Notes: generated by a model from the letters alone, not told the origin. Shown: positions 1 through 7,659, numbered from the stretch's first letter. The stretch is DNA of 25,446 nt from UBA11524 sp965646445 (GCA_965646445.1 CBFFZW010000055.1:1-25446), one strand, 5' to 3'. Numbers and translations: made by a program.

Positions 1-40
1 AAAGGCGCTTTTTCCTCTTCAGGCCAGCGAAAACTTCCCC

Positions 41-69
41 TTGCAATTCCACGCGAAGTAGGCTATAAT
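41..69 (+). promoter_or_regulatory. Promoter of the SRP RNA gene
   Basis: A -35 box TTGCAA (41-46) and a perfect -10 box TATAAT (64-69) are separated by 17 bp. Transcription would begin near 76, where the SRP RNA's closing stem begins. Confidence 0.85.
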
Positions 70-75
70 AGTCAC

Positions 76-190
76 GCCGCGATGAAGATTGGGTCCTGTG
101 CGATCCTTCGGCGTGAACCCTGTCAGGTCCTGACGGAAGCAGCAGTAAGCGTTTGCTGGATGTGCTGCGGGTTTGCCCAGTCTGAGCGGT
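76..190 (+). ncRNA. ffs: Signal recognition particle RNA, small bacterial type (4.5S-like)
   Basis: This RNA binds Ffh and targets nascent membrane and secreted proteins to SecYEG. The conserved domain IV core is visible around 122-145: CAGGTCC, then a CTGACGG apical variant, then AAGCAGCAG. The 5' segment 87-94 (GATTGGGT) pairs with 175-182 (GCCCAGTC), and 77-80 (CCGC) pairs with 186-189 (GCGG), giving the expected long rod. A T-run at 192-197 follows the closing stem at once and probably acts with it as the terminator. The ends are set by the promoter and the stem and could be off by a few bases. At about 115 nt it matches the small SRP RNA lacking the Alu domain, not the roughly 270-nt Bacillus form. 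Confidence 0.9.
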
Positions 191-199
191 ATTTTTTAT

Positions 200-512
200 A
201 CGCTGACGGCGGAAGGCGAACGGCCACCGCCGTAGCCTGTCAAAGAGGTTGCTACCAATGGCACAGTAACTTGCTGTCGGCAGACTGTAAATCGAAAATC
301 GGCGAGCCCCTTCAGGGCGATTAAACGGGGCGAAGCCCCTGCGCGGCGATTTTCGCGCGATCCCGTAAGAGATCGCTTCCTTACACGAACGAACGGCCGG
401 GAGAACGGCTTGCCGTTCGACCAGTGAGTGAGTGCAAAACTCAACAAAGTGGCTCTGCCACTTTGTTGACGCCCGGCGGCGGAAGACGAACGGTCTCTGC
501 CGTTTTTTCGTC
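200..512. repeat. Intergenic palindrome array flanked by a 16-bp direct repeat
   Basis: No convincing gene is seen between the SRP RNA and glyA. The stretch holds a series of inverted repeats: 293-301 with 347-355 (CGAAAATCG/CGATTTTCG, enclosing a GGGGC-GAA-GCCCC hairpin at 327-339), 357-362 with 371-376, 390-397 with 412-419 (CGAACGGC/GCCGTTCG), and a perfect 13-bp stem 441-453 with 457-469 around a 3-base loop. The array lies between two near-identical copies of GGCGGAAG(G/A)CGAACGG at 208-223 and 478-493. It could be a dispersed palindromic element of the MITE/REP kind or a structured untranslated RNA. Sequence alone does not decide. Confidence 0.6.
489..508 (+). terminator. Weak terminator-like hairpin before glyA
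   Basis: AACGG (489-493) pairs with CCGTT (500-504) around a 6-base loop, followed by a run of six T (503-508). The stem is short, so termination would be partial. It would insulate glyA from SRP-side transcription. Confidence 0.4.
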
Positions 513-556
513 CCAAAGCCGCTGAAAGATAAAATTGTACGAATGTTGTTTAGCGG

Positions 557-585
557 TTGCAATCAAAACGTTTGGGTATTATAAT
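557..585 (+). promoter_or_regulatory. glyA promoter
   Basis: TTGCAA (557-562), a 17-bp spacer and a perfect TATAAT (580-585). The predicted transcript starts near 592, which rules out the ATG at 591 as start codon and leaves a short leader carrying the SD. Confidence 0.85.
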
Positions 586-620
586 AGAAGATGATACCAT
601 ATGGGAGGATGAAGCATACA

Positions 621-1856
621 ATGGAAATGGAACTGATTCGCAAGGCCGACCCGGAGCTGGCCGAGGCCATGGAGCTGGAACTGAACCGGCAGCGCACCCA
701 CATCGAGCTGATTGCTTCGGAGAACTTTGTTTCCCCGGCGGTGATGGCGGCCATGGGCAGCTGCCTGACCAACAAGTACGCCGAGGGCTACCCGGGCAAG
801 CGGTACTACGGCGGCTGCGAGTATGTGGACATGGTGGAGAACCTGGCCAGGGATCGGGCGAAGGCGCTCTTCGGCGCGGAGCACGCCAATGTGCAGCCCC
901 ATTCCGGCGCCCAGGCGAACATGGCGGTTTACTTTGCCATGCTGACCCCCGGCGATACCGTCATGGGCATGAACCTCTCCCACGGCGGCCATCTGACCCA
1001 CGGCAGCCCGGTGAACATGTCCGGCAAGTATTTCAAATTTGTGCCCTACGGCGTGGACGGCGAGACAGAGCGCGTCAACTATGACCAGGTGCGCGAACTG
1101 GCGCTGGAATGCAGGCCGAAGTTGATTGTGGCGGGCGCGTCGGCTTATCCCCGTGTCATTGAGTTTGACAAGCTGCGCGAGATTGCCGACGAGGTAGGCG
1201 CGCTGCTGATGGTGGACATGGCCCACATTGCCGGTCTGGTGGCGGCGGGGGAGCATCCCAGCCCCGTGCCCTACGCCGATTTCGTGACCACCACCACCCA
1301 CAAGACCCTGCGCGGCCCCCGGGGCGGCATGATCCTGTGCAGGGAGCAGTACGCCAAGGCCATTGACAAGGCCATCTTCCCGGGCACCCAGGGCGGCCCG
1401 CTGGAGCACGTCATCGCCGCCAAGGCCGTCTGCTTCGGTGAGGCGCTTACCCCCGCCTTCAAGGCGTACCAGCATCAGATCATCCTCAACGCCAAGGCCC
1501 TCGAAAGCGCCTTCCGGGCGGAGGGCATCCGCATGGTTTCCGACGGCACGGACAACCATCTGCTGCTGCTGGACTTCACCGGCACCGACATGACCGGCAA
1601 GGCCCTCGAACACCTGCTGGAGGAAGCCAACATCACCGTGAACAAGAACACCGTCCCCAACGAGACTCGCAGCCCCTTCGTCACCAGCGGCGTGCGCGTG
1701 GGCACCCCCGCCATCACCAGCCGCGGCCTGAAGGAGGAGCACATGGTGCGCATTGCCGCCTGGATTGCCCGCGTGGTGCGGGAGGGCGAGGCTGCCGTGC
1801 CCCAGGTAAAGGCTGAGGTCGAGGCGCTGATGGCGAACTTCCCCCTCTACGCCTGA
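621..1856 (+). CDS. glyA: Serine hydroxymethyltransferase
   Basis: PLP-dependent cytosolic enzyme that interconverts serine plus tetrahydrofolate with glycine plus 5,10-methylene-THF, the main one-carbon entry point. The 411-residue product has the family length. It shows the N-terminal ELIASENFVS motif, YPGKRYYGG, the VDMAHIAGLVAAG segment with the PLP-contacting Asp and His, and TTTTHKTLRGPRGG containing the Schiff-base lysine. The start at 621 is chosen because GGGAGG (603-608) precedes it and because the promoter excludes the upstream in-frame ATG at 591. The ATG at 609 abuts the SD, and the ATG at 627 is possible but too distant. The gene is monocistronic, between its own promoter and a strong terminator. 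Confidence 0.97.
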   Translation: MEMELIRKADPELAEAMELELNRQRTHIELIASENFVSPAVMAAMGSCLTNKYAEGYPGKRYYGGCEYVDMVENLARDRAKALFGAEHANVQPHSGAQANMAVYFAMLTPGDTVMGMNLSHGGHLTHGSPVNMSGKYFKFVPYGVDGETERVNYDQVRELALECRPKLIVAGASAYPRVIEFDKLREIADEVGALLMVDMAHIAGLVAAGEHPSPVPYADFVTTTTHKTLRGPRGGMILCREQYAKAIDKAIFPGTQGGPLEHVIAAKAVCFGEALTPAFKAYQHQIILNAKALESAFRAEGIRMVSDGTDNHLLLLDFTGTDMTGKALEHLLEEANITVNKNTVPNETRSPFVTSGVRVGTPAITSRGLKEEHMVRIAAWIARVVREGEAAVPQVKAEVEALMANFPLYA

Positions 1857-1897
1857 CGCTGAAGCCGCCCAAAAGGCGAAAATGATATACTGACGCG

Positions 1898-1948
1898 AAA
1901 ATCCACCAAAATTTTAGCCAATCTTTGGCGAGGTTTTGGTGGATTTTT
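1898..1948 (+). terminator. Strong rho-independent terminator after glyA
   Basis: A 14-bp stem, AAAATCCACCAAAA (1898-1911) with its complement at 1934-1947, encloses a second hairpin GCCAA-TCT-TTGGC (1917-1929). The 3' arm ends in T5. The A-rich 5' arm means it could also stop minus-strand transcription. Confidence 0.9.
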
Positions 1949-1970
1949 GCTGGTACTTTTCTTCCGAATG

Positions 1971-1979
1971 TGCTATAAT
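1971..1979 (+). promoter_or_regulatory. Extended -10 promoter for the rnjA transcript
   Basis: TGCTATAAT (1971-1979) is a perfect TGn-extended -10 box. No good -35 is seen 17 bp upstream (TGGTAC), as is usual for extended -10 promoters. Transcription would start near 1986. Confidence 0.7.
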
Positions 1980-1985
1980 AATAAA

Positions 1986-2217
1986 ACGATAGGCTTCGTT
2001 TGGGTTTTATTCAGGCTGAACGGGGTGAATCGCCTGATTGAGCCGGTGCGCCGGAGAAACGGGCGCCTCGGTGGGTGAAGGCGTACCCGGTCAGGATGGA
2101 TTTAATCAGCTTGCGATGGGCTGATTCAATAGAGCCGTGGGCCGCGTTATGGACCCCGGTTGCCATGGGTTATGCGTTTATGACCGAACATCGGAAAGAA
2201 AAGTAAGGAGGTATTTT
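1986..2217 (+). promoter_or_regulatory. Long structured 5' leader of rnjA
   Basis: About 230 nt separate the promoter from the start codon. Pairing visible by eye: 1984-1989 with 1996-2001, or alternatively 1981-1987 with 2004-2010; a 10-position stem with one mismatch at 2043-2052/2062-2071; GGGT/ACCC at 2073-2076/2085-2088; AATCAGC/GCTGATT at 2104-2110/2120-2126; and a long-range closing stem CGGGGT (2021-2026) with ACCCCG (2153-2158). The SD lies outside this fold. I do not recognise it as a known riboswitch or ribosomal-protein leader. Autoregulation of RNase J through its own leader is one possibility (inference). Confidence 0.5.
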
Positions 2218-3897
2218 GTGAGCCCAAGAATTGTGAACCGTGAACCTGCCAGCAAGCTCCGCATCGTCTCTTTGGGCGGTGTGGACGAGGTTGGCAAGAA
2301 CATGACCGTCTTCGAGTACGAGGACGACATCATTGTTGTGGACTGCGGCAGCATTTTCCCCAAGGAGGATATGCTGGGCGTTGATTTGGTGATTCCTGAT
2401 GTCAGCTACCTGGTGGCGAAGAAGAAGAACGTGCGGGGCTACCTGTTCACCCATGGCCATGAGGATCATATCGGCGCCACGCCGTATATCCTGCGCCAGG
2501 TGCCCGCGCCGCTGTTCGGCACCAAGCTGACTCTGGCCCTGGTGGATCTCAAACTCAAGGAGCACCGGGTGCCCAACATTCCCCTGCATGTGGTGCAGCC
2601 CCGGGATGAAGTCCGCCTGGGCAAGTTTACCTGCCGGTTCATCCATGTGAGCCATTCCATCGCGGGGGCCTGCGCCATCGCCATTACCTGCCCGGCGGGT
2701 ACGGTGGTGGTCAGCGGCGACTTCAAGGTGGATTACACCCCCATTGACGGCCGGGTGACAGACCTGGCCACCTTTGCCGCGCTGGGCGAGCAGGGCGTCC
2801 TGGCCTTCCTGTGCGAGTCCACCAATGTGGAGCGCCCCGGCCACACCATGAGCGAGATGAAGATCGGCGGCACCTTTGACACCCTGTTCCGGGACGCCAA
2901 GGGCCGGGTGATCGTGGCCATGTTCGCCAGCAACATCCACAGGATGCAGATGGTCATCGACCGGGCGATGATGTATGGCCGCCGGGTGTGCTTCATTGGC
3001 CGCAGCATGGTCAATGTCAGCCGCGTCGCCATGCAGATTGGTGAACTGCGCATCCCCGCGGAATGCCTGATCGACGTGGACAGCCTGGATCAGTACCCCG
3101 ATGAGGAAGTGCTGGTGATGACCACCGGCAGCCAGGGCGAGCCCATGGCCGGCCTGACCCGGATGGCCTATTCCGAGCATCGCAAGCTGCAGATCCGCCA
3201 GAGCGATATGGTCGTTATTTCCGCCAACCCCATTCCCGGCAACGAGAAGTTCATCTCCCGGGTCATCAACCAGCTGTACCGCTGCGGCGCGCAGGTGGTC
3301 TACGAGGCCCTGGCGGAGGTACACGTTTCCGGCCATGCCCGCCAGGAGGAACTGAAGCTGATGCACGCCCTGGTGAAGCCGCGGTACTTCATCCCCGTGC
3401 ATGGCGAGTACCGGATGCTGTGGCAGCACGCGGAGCTGGCGGAGTCGATGGGCATGAGCAGCAAGAACATCATCATCCCTGAGATTGGCCAGGTCATTGA
3501 AATGAACCAGCAGGGCTGCAACCTGGGCGAGGTGATCCCCACCGGCGGCGTGCTGGTGGACGGCCTGGGCGTGGGCGACGTGGGCAACGTGGTGCTGCGG
3601 GATCGCAAGCACCTGAGCCAGGACGGCCTGATTATTGTGGTCATGGCCATCAACCGGGACGAGTGCAAGCTGATCTCCGGCCCGGACATCATCAGCCGCG
3701 GCTTCATCTACGTCCGGGAGAATGAGGACATCATCGAGAACACCCGGGACGTGGTGCGGCAGATTCTGGCCTCCAGCAGCCTGGCGGGCGAGGAATGGCC
3801 GCAGCTCAAGAACCGCATCAAGGATGAGCTGCATCGCTACATCTTTGAAAAGATCAAGCGGAATCCCATGATTCTGCCGATCATCCTGGATGTGTAA
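2218..3897 (+). CDS. rnjA: Ribonuclease J (metallo-beta-lactamase/beta-CASP family)
   Basis: Zinc-dependent 5'-3' exonuclease and endonuclease that matures and degrades mRNA and rRNA in Gram-positive bacteria. The 559-residue product matches RNase J1 length. The N-terminal metallo-beta-lactamase fold carries the metal motif HGHEDH at residues 79-84 and a later HVSHSI segment and SGDFKVD. A beta-CASP region follows (TTGSQGEPM, ISANPIPGNE, HVSGHARQEEL, then PVHGEYRML), ending in the RNase J C-terminal domain. The GTG start at 2218 is chosen because AAGGAGG (2205-2211) sits 6 nt upstream and residues from there resemble family N-termini. An in-frame ATG at 2137 would add 27 unrelated residues from the leader. 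The long leader hints at post-transcriptional control. Confidence 0.96.
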   Translation: MSPRIVNREPASKLRIVSLGGVDEVGKNMTVFEYEDDIIVVDCGSIFPKEDMLGVDLVIPDVSYLVAKKKNVRGYLFTHGHEDHIGATPYILRQVPAPLFGTKLTLALVDLKLKEHRVPNIPLHVVQPRDEVRLGKFTCRFIHVSHSIAGACAIAITCPAGTVVVSGDFKVDYTPIDGRVTDLATFAALGEQGVLAFLCESTNVERPGHTMSEMKIGGTFDTLFRDAKGRVIVAMFASNIHRMQMVIDRAMMYGRRVCFIGRSMVNVSRVAMQIGELRIPAECLIDVDSLDQYPDEEVLVMTTGSQGEPMAGLTRMAYSEHRKLQIRQSDMVVISANPIPGNEKFISRVINQLYRCGAQVVYEALAEVHVSGHARQEELKLMHALVKPRYFIPVHGEYRMLWQHAELAESMGMSSKNIIIPEIGQVIEMNQQGCNLGEVIPTGGVLVDGLGVGDVGNVVLRDRKHLSQDGLIIVVMAINRDECKLISGPDIISRGFIYVRENEDIIENTRDVVRQILASSSLAGEEWPQLKNRIKDELHRYIFEKIKRNPMILPIILDV

Positions 3898-3912
3898 GGC
3901 ATCGTTGTTTTC

Positions 3913-3954
3913 GCAGGAGGCGCGCTGATTTGGCCGCCTCCTGCTGCTTATTTT
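3913..3954 (+). terminator. Rho-independent terminator after rnjA
   Basis: A 10-bp stem (3913-3922 GCAGGAGGCG with 3935-3944 CGCCTCCTGC) is followed by a T-rich tail ending in T4 at 3951-3954. Confidence 0.8.
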
Positions 3955-4031
3955 CCGGCGTGCTTTGGCGAAAATCATACTGCTATTGGAAGATTTTATC
4001 CTTATGCCCCCTTTCGGGGAAGAAAAAACTG

Positions 4032-4040
4032 TGCTATATT
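4032..4040 (+). promoter_or_regulatory. Extended -10 promoter for the YlbF-mltG-U32 operon
   Basis: TGCTATATT (4032-4040) is a TGn-extended -10 box just after the rnjA terminator and about 30 bp before the next start codon. The -35 region (TTTCGG, 4012-4017) is poor. Confidence 0.55.
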
Positions 4041-4073
4041 CGTTATAGCAATGGAAAGGCAGGAGAAACTGAC

Positions 4074-4421
4074 ATGGAATACGGCGCCGCCCACACCCTG
4101 GCCCGGGCCATCCGGGACAGCGAGGAATATCAGACCTACCACCGCCTCAAGGATGAGGTGATGACGGACGATACCCAGGCCGCCCTGATCCGGGAGTACA
4201 AGAAGCTGCAAATGTCCCTGCAGATGAATGCCATGACGGGCCGCGCGCCCGACGGCGAGGATATGCAGCGCTTCACCGGCATTTCCTCTCTGCTCTTTGG
4301 CAAGGAAGAGGTCTCCCAGTATCTGCTGGCGGAAATGCGGATGCAGCAGGCCATGGCGGACATTTTCAGGATCATCACCGAAGCGGCGGATCTGGACATG
4401 CCCCTGCCTGGCATCGAGTAA
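4074..4421 (+). CDS. YlbF/YmcA family protein
   Basis: Small, mostly helical cytosolic protein of 115 residues, the usual size for this family. It shows the family pattern: an N-terminal region with residues like ARAIRDSEEYQTYHRLKDEV, then IREYKKLQ, then a long amphipathic helix ending near LAEMRMQQAMADIFRIITEA. In Bacillus, YlbF, YmcA and YaaT form a complex that steers RNase Y and affects competence, sporulation and biofilm formation (family knowledge, not shown here). The start at 4074 has AGGAG at 4061-4065 with 8-nt spacing; the frame is open upstream, but that part lies before the promoter. It leads an operon with mltG and follows rnjA, so two RNA-turnover genes are adjacent. Confidence 0.85.
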   Translation: MEYGAAHTLARAIRDSEEYQTYHRLKDEVMTDDTQAALIREYKKLQMSLQMNAMTGRAPDGEDMQRFTGISSLLFGKEEVSQYLLAEMRMQQAMADIFRIITEAADLDMPLPGIE

Positions 4422-4442
4422 TTTCGCGGGAGGAAGCGCCTG

Positions 4443-5627
4443 ATGAGGAAAAACAAGCGCGATGATACCTACCGTTCCATTCGGGACGAGCGGGAATACG
4501 GCCCCTACTGGTACAGCGGGCTGTGGCGGATTGTGCGGCCCATTCTGGTGGGCGTGGCGGCGCTGATTGTGGTTATCGGCCTGCTGAGCACGGCTTGGAG
4601 CATGGTGTACGACCGCTTTCTGGCGCCGCCGGAAGCCGGTAGCACCGAGCAGGTCGCCTTCCACATTGACAACGGCCAGAGCCTGACCCGGGTGGCTACC
4701 AACCTGGAAAACGCCGGGCTGATCCGCTCCAAGACGGTGTTCAAGTACTACTGTGACTTTGCCGGCATGGGGCAGAAGATTCAGGCGGGCTCCTACACGC
4801 TCAGCCGCGGCATGTCCATCCAGGAGATTGCCGATCAGCTGACCATGGGCGACGGCAACCCCATCGTGCGCAACATCACCATGATTCCCGGCTGGACCAT
4901 TGAGGAGTTTGCCGGTAAGCTCCTGGCTGACGGTGTGATTTCGGATCGGGAGGAATTCCTGGCGCTGTGCCGCACCGGGGAGAAGTTCAGCGACTTCTAT
5001 TATGTTGCCGATGTGCTGGCCACGGGCAATGCCTCCCAGCGCAAGTATGTGCTGGAGGGCTACCTGTCCCCCAACACCTACGAGGTCTATACCGACGCCA
5101 CGGCGGAGGACATCATCCGCCGCCTGCTGTCCCAGACGGAACGGGTTTTCCCCGCGGACGACCAGGACAGGGCCGGCGAAATGGGCTATACCATGGATCA
5201 GATCATCACCCTGGCCAGCATGATTGAGAAGGAGGCGAAGTCCGCCGACATGGCGAAGGTCTCCGCCGTCTTCCACAACCGTCTGAAGGCCGGGATGAAG
5301 CTGCAGAGCGACGTGACCATTCACTACATCACGGGCGTGCGGAAGATGTCCCTGACCAACAGCGACCTGACCAGCAGCAGCCCCTACAACACCTACCAGG
5401 TCTCCGGGCTGCCGGTGGGCCCGGTGTGCAATCCCTCGGCGGAGGCCATCAGCGCGGCGCTGTACCCCGACGCCACCTATGTGGCGGAAAACTACCTCTA
5501 TTTCTGCGCCAAGGACCCGGAAAGCGGCGAGCTGCACTTCTCCCGCACCCTGCAGGAGCACGAGCAGGCCGTGGCCATTTACGCGCCCCTGTGGAAGGCC
5601 TATGACCAGAAGCGTGGCATCCAATGA
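4443..5627 (+). CDS. mltG: Endolytic murein transglycosylase MltG (YceG-like)
   Basis: Membrane-anchored lytic transglycosylase that cleaves nascent glycan strands and sets their length outside the membrane. The 394-residue product has a short basic cytoplasmic N-terminus, one TM helix at about residues 33-53, a LysM-like region with GQSLTRVATNLENAGLI, and the YceG catalytic domain. The catalytic motif LASMIEKEA is at residues 257-265, with E262 the likely catalytic glutamate by comparison with E. coli MltG. It is followed by VFHNRL, LQSDVTIHY and SPYNTYQVSGLPVGPVCNPS. SD GGGAGGA (4428-4434) lies 8 nt before the ATG. Its stop overlaps the next gene's start (ATGA at 5624-5627), so the two are translationally coupled. 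Confidence 0.95.
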   Translation: MRKNKRDDTYRSIRDEREYGPYWYSGLWRIVRPILVGVAALIVVIGLLSTAWSMVYDRFLAPPEAGSTEQVAFHIDNGQSLTRVATNLENAGLIRSKTVFKYYCDFAGMGQKIQAGSYTLSRGMSIQEIADQLTMGDGNPIVRNITMIPGWTIEEFAGKLLADGVISDREEFLALCRTGEKFSDFYYVADVLATGNASQRKYVLEGYLSPNTYEVYTDATAEDIIRRLLSQTERVFPADDQDRAGEMGYTMDQIITLASMIEKEAKSADMAKVSAVFHNRLKAGMKLQSDVTIHYITGVRKMSLTNSDLTSSSPYNTYQVSGLPVGPVCNPSAEAISAALYPDATYVAENYLYFCAKDPESGELHFSRTLQEHEQAVAIYAPLWKAYDQKRGIQ

Positions 5628-6865
5628 CGGCGCGGAGGAAGCCGGAGCTGCTGTGCCCGGCGGGAAGCATGGAAAGCCTGCTGGCCGCGCTACATTTCGG
5701 GGCGGATGCCGTGTATGGCGGCATGAAGCATTACGGACTGCGGGCCTTCGCCGGCAATTTTGACGAGGCCCAGCTGCGGGAAGCCGTGGCCCTCACCCAT
5801 GCCCGGGGGAAGAAATTCTACCTGACCATGAACATCCTGCCCTTTGACGACCAGATGGAGGGCTTTGTTCAGGCGGCGGAAACGGCCTGCGCCATCGGGG
5901 TGGACGCGGCCATCGTCAGCGACATCGGGGCCATCGTGACCCTGCGGGAGCGGGTGCCCGGCCTGGCCATCCACGTCAGCACCCAGGCCAGCACGGTGAA
6001 TACGGCGGCCGTCCTGCACTATCAGGCGCTGGGGTGCCAGCGGGTCATCCTGGCCCGGGAGGTCAGCCTGGAGCGGATGAAGGCCATGGGTCAGGCGCTG
6101 GACGGCAGCATCGAGCTGGAGGCCTTTGTGCATGGCGCGGCCTGCATGGCCTATTCGGGCCGATGCCTGCTGTCCGCCGCCCTGGCGGGACGCAGCGGCA
6201 ACCAGGGCGCCTGTGCCCAGCCCTGCCGCTGGCAGTACGCGGTGGTGGAGCAGAAGCGGTCCGGCGAATACCTGCCCGTCTGTGAGGACGAGCACGGCAC
6301 CTACATTTTTTCCGCCCGAGATCTGAATCTGATGCCCCTGCTGCCGGAACTGCTGGACGCCGGTGCGGCCAGCCTCAAAATTGAGGGGCGGATGAAGACG
6401 GAGTACTATGTGGCGGTGGTGACGGGGGCTTATCGCCGGGCCATCGATCTGCTGACAGAGGACGAAGGCGCCTATCGTGCCGCGCTGCCTGGGCTGATGG
6501 CGGAGCTGCAATGCGCCAGCCATCGGGACAGCGATACGGGCTTCGCCGTCGGCAGCCCGCAAACGCCCGGCGGCGCGGAGGGCTTTCACCAGGCGCGGGA
6601 GTACATTGCCCGTGTGGCGGAGGACGCCCGGGCAGGGGAGCCCGCACGGCTGCTGCTGAAGAACCGCTTTTTTGCCGGGGACACCCTGGAGGTGATTACG
6701 CCTTCGGGCGTCCGCACGGCGGAGGCGCTGCCCTTCCTGCGGGAAAAAACGGGGGAAACCGTTGAAACCCTGGGCGTCGCGGGGGAGTTCATCCGCATGG
6801 CGCTGCCGGTGGACGTTCAGGCGGGGGATATGCTGCGGGGACAGGTGCGCAACCACCGTTCATAG
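5624..6865 (+). CDS. U32 family protein, probable tRNA uridine 5-hydroxylation enzyme (TrhP/YrrN-YrrO type)
   Basis: Family U32 was named as peptidases, but characterised members (TrhP, RlhA) act in prephenate-dependent hydroxylation of tRNA U34 or of 23S rRNA. The 413-residue protein begins with ELLCPAGSMESLLAALHFGADAVYGG split over residues 8-33 and carries the U32 signature EAFVHGAACMAYSGRC at 166-181. Cysteines 174, 181, 197 and 201 probably bind an Fe-S cluster. FSARDLNLMPLLPELLDAG and LKIEGRMKTEYYVA follow. In Bacillus the mltG homologue yrrL is followed by the methyltransferase trmR and two U32 genes; here trmR is absent and there is one U32 gene. The choice of tRNA as substrate is inferred from family and context. 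Confidence 0.85.
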   Translation: MTARRKPELLCPAGSMESLLAALHFGADAVYGGMKHYGLRAFAGNFDEAQLREAVALTHARGKKFYLTMNILPFDDQMEGFVQAAETACAIGVDAAIVSDIGAIVTLRERVPGLAIHVSTQASTVNTAAVLHYQALGCQRVILAREVSLERMKAMGQALDGSIELEAFVHGAACMAYSGRCLLSAALAGRSGNQGACAQPCRWQYAVVEQKRSGEYLPVCEDEHGTYIFSARDLNLMPLLPELLDAGAASLKIEGRMKTEYYVAVVTGAYRRAIDLLTEDEGAYRAALPGLMAELQCASHRDSDTGFAVGSPQTPGGAEGFHQAREYIARVAEDARAGEPARLLLKNRFFAGDTLEVITPSGVRTAEALPFLREKTGETVETLGVAGEFIRMALPVDVQAGDMLRGQVRNHRS

Positions 6866-6883
6866 CGGTTTCTGGTCATGCGG

Positions 6884-6912
6884 TTGCCAATGAGACCAAA
6901 GTATGATATAAT
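6884..6912 (+). promoter_or_regulatory. rex promoter
   Basis: TTGCCA (6884-6889), a 17-bp spacer and TATAAT (6907-6912) preceded by TG at 6904-6905, so it is both a -35/-10 and an extended -10 promoter. The leader contains a small hairpin, TCCGCC (6945-6950) with GGCGGA (6958-6963). No TTGTGAA-type Rex operator was seen, so autoregulation is not supported. Confidence 0.8.
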
Positions 6913-7026
6913 TTTCACGAAGGAACGATGGGCCGCCCGTGTGTTCCGCCCCGCCAAGGCGGAGCGCGGCGACAGGAGGGGCGGCGCTTGCATCGGTGAG
7001 CGATGACGAGGAGGAAGCAGGGGCAT

Positions 7027-7659
7027 ATGTCAGGCTATGTATCGGACGCGGTGATTCGCCGCCTGCCGGGGTATTACCGGCATCTCAGAGAGCTGGAGGC
7101 GGCGGGAGTGCGGCAGATTTCCTCCCAGGAGCTGGGGCGGCGGATGCAGCTGACCCCCAGCCAGATCCGGCAGGACATCAACTGCTTCGGCGGCTTTGGC
7201 AGACAGGGCTACGGCTATACGGTGTCCGACCTCAAGGAGCACATCGGAGACATCCTGGGCCTGAGCCAGCCGCATCGGGTGATTATCCTGGGCGCGGGCA
7301 ATATCGGCGGCGCGGTGGCGAACTACCCCACCTTTGCCAGGGAGGGCTTCGAGACCCAGGCGGTCTTCGACATCGACGAGGAAAAAATCGGCACGAGTGT
7401 GGGCGGGGCCGAGGTGCTGCCCATGACGGCGCTGGAAACGTACCTGAAGGAGCACACGGCGGATATTGCCGTGCTGGCCGTGCCCGCCAGGGAGGCGCAG
7501 ACGGCCCTGGACAGGCTCTATGCCGGCGGTGTGCGGGCGGTATGGAATTTCGCGCCCACTGACCTGGATCATCCTGAGGACATGATTGTCGTCAACGTTC
7601 ATCTGAGCGACAGCCTGCAGATTCTATCCTACCGCATGGCCCACCGCCGGACGGAATAA
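7027..7659 (+). CDS. rex: Redox-sensing transcriptional repressor Rex
   Basis: Homodimeric repressor that senses the NADH/NAD+ ratio and controls fermentation and anaerobic respiration genes in Gram-positive bacteria. The 210-residue product has the family length. The N-terminal winged helix is clear: ISSQELGRRM (31-40), then QIRQDINCFGGFGRQGYGY (46-64). The Rossmann NADH domain starts near RVIILGAGNIGGAVANY, with GAGNIG at 89-94. The C-terminus (WNFAPTDLDHPEDMIVVNVHLS) provides the domain-swapped helix. The start at 7027 uses AGGAGG (7009-7014) at 12 nt and gives the standard MSGYVSDAVIRRLP opening; ATG 7003 overlaps the SD region and is less likely. The next gene follows by 40 bp with no terminator, so it is probably cotranscribed. 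Confidence 0.96.
   Translation: MSGYVSDAVIRRLPGYYRHLRELEAAGVRQISSQELGRRMQLTPSQIRQDINCFGGFGRQGYGYTVSDLKEHIGDILGLSQPHRVIILGAGNIGGAVANYPTFAREGFETQAVFDIDEEKIGTSVGGAEVLPMTALETYLKEHTADIAVLAVPAREAQTALDRLYAGGVRAVWNFAPTDLDHPEDMIVVNVHLSDSLQILSYRMAHRRTE

Noticed and set aside
82..324. Open frame over the SRP RNA region (plus strand)
   Set aside because: It lies on the SRP RNA and its downstream palindromes, has no SD, and its codons reflect RNA structure.
196..516. 106-codon minus-strand frame in the palindrome array
   Set aside because: No SD and Arg/Ser-rich composition produced by GC-rich inverted repeats. Small frames of this kind are often annotated in repeats, so it was not called a gene.
591..620. 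Upstream ATG as glyA start
   Set aside because: It is only 5 bp after the -10 box, before or at the transcription start, and upstream of the SD.
2137..2217. 27-residue N-terminal extension of RNase J
   Set aside because: The GTG at 2218 has a perfect SD at ideal spacing and gives the family length; the extension lies in the structured leader.
6866..7026. Rex operator in its own promoter
   Set aside because: No TTGTGAA-type inverted repeat was found between 6866 and 7026.
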